Below, piece after piece: positions 1 to 5,326 of a DNA stretch of 12,516 nt; positions within the stretch are counted from its first letter, which is position 1; every line of letters begins with the position of its first letter. The notes below the pieces were generated by a model that did not search any database, was not told the DNA's origin, and was given only the letters and a program-made list of their open reading frames with translations. Location of the stretch: positions 1-12,516 of the forward strand of contig CBFHUI010000080.1 of assembly GCA_965658725.1 (NCBI GenBank), given 5' to 3'. Source of the DNA: UBA7985 sp965658725 (GTDB lineage: Bacteria > Pseudomonadota > Alphaproteobacteria > UBA7985). A program made the translations under genes and the position numbers.

Positions 1-309
1 CTGCCGCAGCGTGCGGATCCGCTCACGTCGTTCGGTCAGGATCTTGTGGGGGTAAGCCTGATGCCCAACGTCCCAGATCAGGCGGTCTTGCGGCGTGTTG
101 AACACGCGGTGCAGCGCAACCGTCAGCTCAACCACGCCCAGCCCTGCGCCCAGATGCCCGCCAGTGTCGCTCACCGCGTCGATCAGCTCGGCGCGCAGCT
201 CGTCCACCACGGCCGGCAATGCGCTGGCGTCCAGCGCGCGCAGGTCCGCGGGGCTGATGACCTTGTCGAGCGTTGGCGTGAGTGGGCGTTGGGTATCGGA
301 GCCAGACAT
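1..309 (-). CDS. dxs: 1-deoxy-D-xylulose-5-phosphate synthase, N-terminal part (runs off window)
   Basis: Dxs condenses pyruvate and glyceraldehyde 3-phosphate using thiamine diphosphate, the first step of the MEP isoprenoid pathway in the cytoplasm. Only the first 103 codons are inside the window; the rest lies beyond the left edge. The visible part is the family N-terminus: LDKVISPADLRAL near residues 15-27, the conserved GGHLGAGLGVVELTVALH stretch with the active-site His at about 52, and LIWDVGHQAYPHKILT at about 78-92. ATG at 307-309 has AGGAAA about 6 nt upstream. It is the last visible gene of a minus-strand run (deacetylase-xseB-ispA-dxs), 47 bp after ispA, so probably co-transcribed. 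The ispA-dxs pairing is common in proteobacteria. The identification is secure; completeness of the gene cannot be judged. Confidence 0.95.
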   Translation of the reverse strand, partial: MSGSDTQRPLTPTLDKVISPADLRALDASALPAVVDELRAELIDAVSDTGGHLGAGLGVVELTVALHRVFNTPQDRLIWDVGHQAYPHKILTERRERIRTLRQ

Positions 310-356
310 TCACTTTCCTGAACAGAGACGGCCAGAAGGTGCCGCGAAGAAACAGA

Positions 357-1244
357 CTAATTGCGGCGGGATAGCACAAATTCTGTCAAAGAATACAGGA
401 ATGCCAGTGCCGCGCCTTCATCACTCATATGGGGCCGTAGGCGATCAAGAGCAGATTTCGCTAGGGAAATTTCCTGTTCGCTGCGCGCAAGAGCCGCATC
501 GAGGCCCAGCAGCGTCACAAACGTCACTTTCCCCGCTTCCGCATCTGCACCAACGGGTTTTCCTAGCGTTTCGGCATCGGATACGGCGTCGAGGATGTCG
601 TCCGTGATCTGAAAGGCCAAACCCACGTGCGCGCCGAACGTAGCAAGCATAGCGGCGGCTTCTGCATTGCCCGCGACCAGCGCGGGGGCTTCGCAGGCAA
701 AGCGGATGACCGCGCCGGTTTTCTGTGCCTGCAAGCGCTCCAGCGCGCCCAGATCAAGGGTCACGCCTTCACGCTCGCTGAGCAGGTCGAGCATCTGCCC
801 GCGCACCATCTGCGCTCCCGCGTGCGACAGTGCGCGCAAGGCAGGCGGGTGTTCGGCGAGGTGGCCGAGTGCGTAGGTCAGCAGCTGGTCGCCCGCGAGA
901 ATGGCCGTGGCTTCGTCAAAGGCGCAGTGCACAGAAGGCTGGCCTCGCCGCGTGTCGGCATCGTCCATCGCTGGAAGGTCGTCGTGGACAAGGCTGTAGG
1001 CGTGCAGCGCTTCCACCGCGACGGCAAGCCGCTCGGCAGCCGCCGGATCAAGGCCTAGCGCTTCGCCGGTCATCAGCGCCAGCATTCCCCGCAATCGCTT
1101 CCCACCACCCAGCAGCGCGTGGGCGCAGGCTTGTTCGACCCGGTCTTCAGGGGCGGCCGCATCGGCGCTCCATTGGGCAAAGGCGGTTTCCAGCGCGCCT
1201 TCGATCAGCTGGGCGAGGGCACGGCGTTTGGTGTCGAAATCCAT
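357..1244 (-). CDS. ispA: Farnesyl diphosphate synthase (polyprenyl synthetase family)
   Basis: A 295-residue trans-isoprenyl diphosphate synthase, the usual size for bacterial IspA, which adds IPP to DMAPP/GPP to make farnesyl diphosphate. Visible motifs are GGGKRLR (about 46-52), the first Asp-rich motif DDLPAMDDAD with the RRG that follows (about 88-101), the basic/aromatic GQMLDLLSE segment (about 149-156), KTGA (about 175-178) and the second Asp-rich motif DDILD (about 215-219). The two-residue insertion inside the first Asp motif and YSLVHDD just before it are typical of short-chain bacterial FPP synthases rather than long-chain octaprenyl synthases. The ATG lies 11 bp after the xseB stop with no clear Shine-Dalgarno sequence, which suggests translational coupling. 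dxs follows, linking the supply and use of C5 units. Product chain length is inferred, not proven. Confidence 0.94.
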   Translation of the reverse strand: MDFDTKRRALAQLIEGALETAFAQWSADAAAPEDRVEQACAHALLGGGKRLRGMLALMTGEALGLDPAAAERLAVAVEALHAYSLVHDDLPAMDDADTRRGQPSVHCAFDEATAILAGDQLLTYALGHLAEHPPALRALSHAGAQMVRGQMLDLLSEREGVTLDLGALERLQAQKTGAVIRFACEAPALVAGNAEAAAMLATFGAHVGLAFQITDDILDAVSDAETLGKPVGADAEAGKVTFVTLLGLDAALARSEQEISLAKSALDRLRPHMSDEGAALAFLYSLTEFVLSRRN

Positions 1245-1255
1245 GGGGGTCGGAC

Positions 1256-1504
1256 TCAGCCGTCGAAGGGTTCGGCTTCGGCGGAGCCGTCGGCTTTGAC
1301 GCGGATCTGTTCGATCTTCATGTGCGCTTCGCGCAACTTGGCATCGCAGTGCATACGCAGCAGCGAGCCGCGCTCATAAGCCTTGATGCTGTGATCCAGC
1401 GAGCCGTCCCCGCGCTCCAGTCCATCAACAATAGCGCGTAGTTCTTCAAGAGCCTGTTCAAAGCTCATGGCCTTGATGTCTTCGGGCAATTCCACGTCAG
1501 CCAT
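1256..1504 (-). CDS. xseB: Exodeoxyribonuclease VII small subunit
   Basis: An 82-residue protein with the full XseB pattern: SFEQALEELRAIVDGLERGDGSLDHSIKAYERG split across residues 14-46, then LRMHCDAKL and an amphipathic helix. XseB binds XseA to form exonuclease VII, which degrades single-stranded DNA to acid-soluble oligonucleotides. Its size matches the family (about 70-85 residues). The ATG is preceded by GAAGGAG at 8 nt, lying within the last codons of the deacetylase gene, so the two are coupled. xseB next to ispA and dxs is a widespread proteobacterial arrangement with no known biochemical link to isoprenoids. The large subunit xseA is not in the window. Confidence 0.95.
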   Translation of the reverse strand: MADVELPEDIKAMSFEQALEELRAIVDGLERGDGSLDHSIKAYERGSLLRMHCDAKLREAHMKIEQIRVKADGSAEAEPFDG

Positions 1505-1507
1505 GGG

Positions 1508-2497
1508 TCAAACTCCTTCAAACAGGGCGCGGGCGTGCGCCGTGACGCTGCGGGTCAGCGCAGGCAGGTCGTAACCGCCTTCGAGAACGGACACAACCCG
1601 GCCCGCGCAATGGGTCTGTGCCAGTGCAACAATCTGCGCGGTCAGGTCGTGAAAGCCATCCTCTTCCACGTTCAACTGGGCCAGCGGGTCATCTGCGTGC
1701 GCGTCAAAGCCCGCGGAGATGAGGATCAGGCCCGGCTCCAGCGCGTCTACGCGGTCCAGCGCTGGTTTCCAGGCTTCGAGCAGCGCAGCGCTGGCGCAGC
1801 CGGGGTCGAGGGGGATGTTGAGCACGTTATCAAATGCGCCGCATTCGGAGGGCTCCCCGGTTCCGGGCCAAAGCGGCATCTGCTGGCTGGAGACAAACAG
1901 TGCGTCAGGGTTGTCCCACAGCAGCGCCTGCGTGCCGTTGCCGTGGTGGACGTCAAAGTCGAGAACTGCAACTTTGCCCGCGCCGAGTTCCAGCGCGCGG
2001 TTGGCTGCCAGAGCGATATTGCCAAAGAAACAAAAGCCCATGGCTTTGTCTTGCTCGGCATGGTGGCCGGGCGGTCGGGTCGCAACGAAAACCCGGTCTG
2101 CGCCGCTCTCGCTCATGGCGACTTCAGCTGCTTCAACCGCTGCACCTGCAGACAGCAGTGCTGCCTCGGGGGAGCCGGTGGTTCGGCCGGTGTCTTCGTC
2201 GTACCAGTCAATCACACCCACGGGCACAGGCTGGAGCATAGCGTCTACGTAGTCGCCGCCGTGCAGCGTCTTGAGGCGCGCTTTGTCGGCTTGCGGCGCT
2301 TCTGTGCGCTCGATGGCTTCCAGCGTTGGAGTGGCGGCCAGACCTTCCATTACGGCGGCGAGCCGAGCGGGCTGCTCCGGGTGCTTCCAGCCCCTGAGCG
2401 TTTCGCCTTCCCCCGCCTCTCGCACGTCGCCGTGCAGGGCGCAGTTGGCGTGGGTAATAATAAGGTTAGTCACGCTGGCTCTTCTCTCTGAACCCAT
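1508..2497 (-). CDS. Histone deacetylase family amidohydrolase (HDAC-like, zinc-dependent)
   Basis: Arginase/deacetylase-fold enzyme of the bacterial HDAC-like or acetylpolyamine amidohydrolase group, removing acyl groups from lysine or polyamine-type substrates; the natural substrate is unknown. Counting from the ATG at 2495-2497 (329 aa): RPPGHHAE with the catalytic His pair 145-146, DFDVHHGNGT with zinc ligands Asp182 and His184, SAGFDAHADDPL with the third ligand Asp270, and LEGGYD with the transition-state Tyr309. All catalytic residues are present. Start choice: ATG 2497 has AAAGAGG 8 nt upstream; a GTG at 2473 begins right at the first core strand and also has a purine-rich leader, so it is a real alternative. 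A more upstream in-frame start at 2554 would add residues unlike the family. The gene heads the xseB-ispA-dxs run and sits 3 bp before xseB. Confidence 0.9.
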   Translation of the reverse strand: MGSERRASVTNLIITHANCALHGDVREAGEGETLRGWKHPEQPARLAAVMEGLAATPTLEAIERTEAPQADKARLKTLHGGDYVDAMLQPVPVGVIDWYDEDTGRTTGSPEAALLSAGAAVEAAEVAMSESGADRVFVATRPPGHHAEQDKAMGFCFFGNIALAANRALELGAGKVAVLDFDVHHGNGTQALLWDNPDALFVSSQQMPLWPGTGEPSECGAFDNVLNIPLDPGCASAALLEAWKPALDRVDALEPGLILISAGFDAHADDPLAQLNVEEDGFHDLTAQIVALAQTHCAGRVVSVLEGGYDLPALTRSVTAHARALFEGV

Positions 2498-2586
2498 TTG
2501 CATAGCCTCTTTATTTTGCATGTCGTGCGCACGGCGGCTATGGCTCTGGTCCAAGGTTTCTGTTGGTAAGTTGGGAGGGCCTTTGA

Positions 2587-2682
2587 ATGCGTATTCTTGC
2601 TGTTATCTCGATCCTGCTGGTTTTAGCAGGGCTGGTGATGCTTTTGTTTGCTGAGCCACTGCAGCGGATGATGGGCGGCTGA
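2587..2682 (+). CDS. Small single-pass membrane peptide (31 aa, hypothetical)
   Basis: A 31-codon reading frame not long enough for routine ORF calling. The protein begins MRIL, continues with about 20 hydrophobic residues (AVISILLVLAGLVMLLF, about 5-21), then ends in a short amphipathic tail containing EPLQRMMGG. GGGAGGG lies about 8 nt before the ATG (2574-2580 region), a strong ribosome binding site for this genome, and that is the main reason to believe it is translated. It is divergent from the deacetylase gene and its stop is 8 bp before the tandem repeat. No function can be assigned; a single N-in membrane anchor or a regulatory membrane peptide is possible. Conservation in relatives has not been tested. 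Confidence 0.6.
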   Translation: MRILAVISILLVLAGLVMLLFAEPLQRMMGG

Positions 2683-2690
2683 TCGTCTCC

Positions 2691-2796
2691 GAGAACCCTC
2701 ACCGTTTCTCGCTGCGAACCCTCACCGTTTCTCGCTGTGAACCCTCACAGTTACTCCCTGTGAACCCTCACAGTTACCCTTTGTGAACTCTCACAG
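2691..2796. repeat. 23-bp tandem repeat (about 4.6 units) with internal dyads
   Basis: Units begin at 2691, 2714, 2737, 2760 and 2783, with consensus G-N-GAACCCTCAC-M-GTT and a variable CT-rich tail. Units 1 and 2 differ at one base, 2 and 3 at four, and 3 and 4 at three; the fifth is partial, keeping only about 14 bases before it decays. Units 3-5 contain the dyad CTGTGA-ACCC-TCACAG (or TCTC loop variants), and units 1-2 instead allow CGAGAA/TTCTCG pairing. The array fills the gap between two convergent 3' ends (the small membrane peptide gene and tusA), and its last unit encodes the C-terminal TVRVH of TusA. There is no T-tract, so an intrinsic terminator role is not clear. Confidence 0.9.
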
Positions 2797-2998
2797 TGAT
2801 GATCTTCCCTTCCCCGTCCCGTTCTTCGGAAACGAGATCGTGTCCTACGGTCTCGCACAGCGCCTTGAAGTCACCGGGTGCGCGGGGGTCGGTGACGCGG
2901 ATGCGGACTTCTGCACCTTCATCGTAAGTCCGGAGTGCCTTCCGCGCCTTGAGCACGGGTAGGGGGCACTTCAACCCCGTGAGATCCAAATCCACCAA
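2774..2998 (-). CDS. tusA: TusA-family sulfurtransferase / sulfur carrier
   Basis: A 74-residue single-domain TusA/SirA-like protein. The signature LTGLKCPLPVLKARKAL (residues about 6-22) carries the CPxP motif with the persulfide-bearing Cys11, and the later DPRAPGDFKALCETVGHDL block matches the family's D..A..D...FC...GH pattern. TusA-type proteins pass sulfane sulfur between partners in tRNA thiolation, molybdenum cofactor synthesis or sulfur oxidation; which applies here is unknown. The start is TTG at 2998 with AAGGA about 10 nt upstream; a GTG one codon later is an alternative, and no in-frame ATG exists. The last codons lie inside unit 5 of the 23-bp tandem repeat. The gene is divergent from an ArsR-type regulator. 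The genuine tusA versus a paralogue is not decided by sequence alone. Confidence 0.88.
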   Translation of the reverse strand: MVDLDLTGLKCPLPVLKARKALRTYDEGAEVRIRVTDPRAPGDFKALCETVGHDLVSEERDGEGKIITVRVHKG

Positions 2999-3064
2999 AA
3001 CAGTACCATCCTTAATCAGTTTTCCCCGCTTTTCGCGTTTGGAGCGCGCCGTGCGAGGGACGTA

Positions 3065-3076
3065 GGGTCTTGACCC
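3065..3076. promoter_or_regulatory. Inverted repeat GGGTC-TT-GACCC in the tusA/arsR divergent intergenic region
   Basis: A perfect 5-bp-arm dyad lies in the 120-bp gap between divergent tusA and the ArsR-type regulator gene. It overlaps TTGACC (3070-3075), a good -35 hexamer for the plus strand, with TATGTT at 3091-3096 as a poor -10 (15-nt spacing). A second candidate -35, TTGACT, is at 3103-3108, and another short dyad, GCGA-AACA-TCGC, at 3121-3132. An autoregulatory operator is a reasonable guess for an ArsR-family gene but is inferred from position only. Confidence 0.35.
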
Positions 3077-3136
3077 CGCGGTCGATTATCTATGTTGAAG
3101 CGTTGACTTTCCGAGTATTTGCGAAACATCGCTACT

Positions 3137-3523
3137 ATGACAGTACAGACCGACCCTGATCACATGACATTGATTGCCGGATTAGACCTTGGGTCCGCAA
3201 GCCGATTTTTGCGTTCCATGTCCAATGATCGCCGCCTTGTCATCCTGCTGCTGCTGCGCGGGCAGGAGATGTCTGTCAACGATATCGCAGAGTTGATTGG
3301 GCTGAGCCAATCCGCGCTGTCTCAGCATCTGGCGATCCTGCGATCCGACGGTTTGGTCAAAACCCGGCGGCAGGCGCAATCGATTTTCTACAGCCTCGCG
3401 TCTGATACAGCGCTGACGATGCTTAACACGGTCGAGGCCCTGTTTAGCGAACAAGAGGCGCAGCGCTCTGACGACAATGTCGAGCACGTGGACTTCCGCC
3501 AGCAATCGAACCTCTCGCGGTAA
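3137..3523 (+). CDS. ArsR/SmtB-family winged-helix transcriptional regulator
   Basis: A DNA-binding repressor-type protein of 128 aa from ATG 3137; a TTG at 3119 would give 134 aa, and an ATG at 3164 would give 119. None has a clear Shine-Dalgarno sequence. The core is the ArsR winged helix: SNDRRLVILLLLRGQEMSVNDIAELIG, then the recognition helix LSQSALSQHLAILR, and the wing SDGLVKTRRQAQSIFYSL. It contains no cysteine, and its last helix (DTALTMLNTVEALFSEQ) lacks the Asp/His set of SmtB-type alpha5 metal sites, so neither a classical metal sensor nor a dithiol persulfide sensor of the BigR/SqrR type is supported. The ligand is unknown. It is divergent from tusA and 27 bp upstream of a crotonase gene, either of which could be a target. 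Confidence 0.88.
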   Translation: MTVQTDPDHMTLIAGLDLGSASRFLRSMSNDRRLVILLLLRGQEMSVNDIAELIGLSQSALSQHLAILRSDGLVKTRRQAQSIFYSLASDTALTMLNTVEALFSEQEAQRSDDNVEHVDFRQQSNLSR

Positions 3524-3529
3524 TCTTCC

Positions 3530-3546
3530 GGCCTTGTTACAAGGCC
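3530..3546 (+). promoter_or_regulatory. Perfect palindrome GGCCTTG-TTA-CAAGGCC over the crotonase gene ribosome binding site
   Basis: A 7-bp perfect stem with a 3-nt centre lies between the regulator stop (3521-3523) and the crotonase ATG at 3551. The right arm contains AAGG (3541-3544), the only Shine-Dalgarno-like sequence for that gene, 6 nt from the ATG. In RNA the hairpin would hide this site; in DNA it could be a protein-binding dyad. It has no following T-run, so it is not a standard terminator. The structure is certain, its role is inferred. Confidence 0.5.
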
Positions 3547-3550
3547 TCCC

Positions 3551-4315
3551 ATGTTTGATCTCACTGTTTCAGAGGCCGGTCTTGCCCGGCTCACACTTAA
3601 TGCGCCTGAACGGCTGAATGCGCTGCAGCGGGACCACTGGACCCAGTTGCGGAGCATCGCCCACGATCTGGCAGCGCGCAAAGACCTGCGGGCCGTGGTG
3701 CTGACCGGCGCGGGCGAGCGGGCCTTTAGCGCTGGCGGTGACATTAAAGAGTTTGCGACGATCCGCATGGGTGCCGACGCCGCAGCGGCATACAACGCTG
3801 AGGTCGATGGCGCGCTTCAAGCCATTGCCGACATTCCCGTCCCTACTCTTGCGCGGATTGGCGCGGCCTGCTTTGGCGGAGGTCTGATGATGGCGTTGGC
3901 CTGTGATCTGCGCTTTGCGGCGGCAACGGCGAGCTTTTGCGCGCCTCCGGCCAAGATGGGCTTTACTTACAACGCCTGGGCGCTGGAACGGCTGCAACAG
4001 TTGGTTGGCCGCGGGCATGCGCTGGACTTGCTTTACACCGCGCGGACCATTGACGCGGCAGATGCGCGGCGGATCGGGTTGGTCAACGAGGTTGCCGCCA
4101 ATGATCTGGATGCGCTGCTCAACCAAAGGCTGGATTTGATCCTCAACCTCGCGCCCCTGTCACATCAAGCCCACAAGCGACTGTTAAACGAAGCCCCAGT
4201 TCCCGGATCGCTGGAAGAGCGGGCGCTGACCGATCATTTGTATGAGTCCCAAGACTACCACGAGGCCGTCGCCGCCTTCACCACGCGGCGCCGTCCGAGC
4301 TTCAAGGGTCAATGA
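3551..4315 (+). CDS. Crotonase (enoyl-CoA hydratase/isomerase) superfamily protein, probably not a hydratase
   Basis: A 254-residue acyl-CoA enzyme of the crotonase fold. Oxyanion-hole segments are visible: AFSAGGDIKEF (58-68) and the GGG of ACFGGGLMMALACDL (106-120). Both glutamates needed for enoyl-CoA hydration are absent: the position after GGG-x is Met113, and the FGQPE position reads FCAPP with Pro133. The segment LERL with TYN before it puts Tyr140 where methylmalonyl-CoA decarboxylase has its Tyr140, and the C-terminus YESQDYHEAVAAF...RRPSFKG closely follows that family as I recall it; however, the decarboxylase His66 is Gly63 here. A decarboxylase- or isomerase-like activity on a CoA ester is possible, but the substrate is unknown. 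It follows the ArsR regulator by 27 bp and precedes an S49 peptidase by 3 bp, suggesting one transcript. Confidence 0.87.
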   Translation: MFDLTVSEAGLARLTLNAPERLNALQRDHWTQLRSIAHDLAARKDLRAVVLTGAGERAFSAGGDIKEFATIRMGADAAAAYNAEVDGALQAIADIPVPTLARIGAACFGGGLMMALACDLRFAAATASFCAPPAKMGFTYNAWALERLQQLVGRGHALDLLYTARTIDAADARRIGLVNEVAANDLDALLNQRLDLILNLAPLSHQAHKRLLNEAPVPGSLEERALTDHLYESQDYHEAVAAFTTRRRPSFKGQ

Positions 4316-4318
4316 ACC

Positions 4319-5188
4319 ATGCTTAAGCATATTCCTCTCCTGCGACGCTTGACTGGCAGCGGCGCGACAGCGGCGGGGCGCGTCAATGTCCTGCGCCTGC
4401 ACGGCACTATTAGCCCGGCGAAAAGCAATGGGCCGTTGGGCGGGAGCGGCCCCGTGCTGAACCTCGAAACCATGGCCGCCGACATTGAAAAGGCCTTCAA
4501 GCCCTCCAACCTCTCCGCCGTTGCCTTACTGATCAACAGTCCCGGTGGCAGCCCGGTGCAGTCTAACCTGATCGCCGCGCGGATCCGTCAGCTCGCTGAT
4601 GAGAAAAACGTGCCGGTCCTCGCCTTTACCGAAGACGTAGCCGCAAGTGGTGGGTATTGGCTTGCCTGCGCGGCGGACGAGATTATCGCAGACCCGGCGT
4701 CGATCGTCGGCTCGATTGGAGTGATCAGCGGCGGCTTTGGCTTTACCGGGTTGATGGAGAAACTCGGCGTCGAGCGGCGGCTCTATACCGCCGGCGAGAA
4801 CAAATCCCGCCTCGACCCCTTTAGCCCAGAGCGCGAAGGCGACATTGATTGGATCAAAGGCCTGCAACTCGACCTGCACGAAATCTTTCGCAACTACGTG
4901 GAAGAGCGGCGGGGGAGCCGGTTCAAGGTGGATGAACCGCGCTCGCTTATGAACGGCGACGTGTTCCTCGGCGAAAAGGCGCTGGAGTTGGGCATGGTGG
5001 ACGCGGTTGGCGACATGCGTTCGACCTTGCGCACGCGCTTCGGCGAAAAGGTACAAATCAAGCTGGTGAACAAGCCCAAGCGAGGCTTGCCGCTGCTTGG
5101 CCTGCTTGGCGGCAGCCGCTCGGATCCCTTCGCCTCAGCCCTCAGCGCGCTCGAACAGCGCGCGTTGTGGGGTCAATACGGCCTCTAA
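4319..5188 (+). CDS. S49 family serine peptidase (SppA-like, no membrane anchor)
   Basis: A 289-residue single-domain S49 peptidase. The nucleophile Ser110 lies in the hallmark AASGGYWLACAADEI, the catalytic Lys162 in GENKSRLDPF, and the substrate-binding NSPGG at 73-77 and GSIGVISGG at 131-139 are present. S49 enzymes use a Ser-Lys dyad to degrade cleaved signal peptides or other membrane-associated peptides. No signal peptide or convincing transmembrane helix is visible at the N-terminus (starting LKHIPLLRRLTGSG), so the protein is probably cytosolic or peripherally membrane-bound, unlike full-length E. coli SppA with its tandem domains and N-terminal anchor. ATG 4319 is 3 bp after the crotonase stop, so translation is probably coupled. 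The link between the two is unknown. A short AAGGC-CCG-GCCTT hairpin begins at the stop codon. Confidence 0.92.
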   Translation: MLKHIPLLRRLTGSGATAAGRVNVLRLHGTISPAKSNGPLGGSGPVLNLETMAADIEKAFKPSNLSAVALLINSPGGSPVQSNLIAARIRQLADEKNVPVLAFTEDVAASGGYWLACAADEIIADPASIVGSIGVISGGFGFTGLMEKLGVERRLYTAGENKSRLDPFSPEREGDIDWIKGLQLDLHEIFRNYVEERRGSRFKVDEPRSLMNGDVFLGEKALELGMVDAVGDMRSTLRTRFGEKVQIKLVNKPKRGLPLLGLLGGSRSDPFASALSALEQRALWGQYGL

Positions 5189-5199
5189 GGCCCGGCCTT
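5187..5199 (+). terminator. Weak hairpin AAGGC-CCG-GCCTT after the S49 peptidase gene
   Basis: A 5-bp stem with a 3-nt loop begins on the last bases of the stop codon and lies before the 138-bp gap to glyQ. No uridine tract follows (the next bases are CGCCTGC), so intrinsic termination is doubtful. The remaining gap (5200-5326) holds no gene or promoter I can defend. Confidence 0.25.
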
Positions 5200-5326
5200 C
5201 GCCTGCATTAAGCGACCACAGGGTTGCAGGGCAGGCGGGGGCGTCCCGTCGGATCGCTGCTGTTTCCCGAGCGCACGAAGGGTTAGTGTTCCGCCAAAGA
5301 CCCTCACCACCTGAGAGCCAGCATCC

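Noticed and set aside
1535..2491. 318-residue plus-strand ORF opposite the deacetylase
   Set aside because: It overlaps a fully conserved deacetylase on the other strand and resembles no family; a codon-bias shadow.
2691..2805. CRISPR array candidate from regularly spaced repeats
   Set aside because: The units are directly adjacent with no spacers, only 23 bp long, and degenerate; no cas genes are present. It is a plain tandem repeat.
5200..5326. T-box or glycine riboswitch upstream of glyQ
   Set aside because: No T-box sequence, no glycine aptamer core and no terminator/antiterminator pair could be seen in this short leader, and T-boxes are rare in this phylum.
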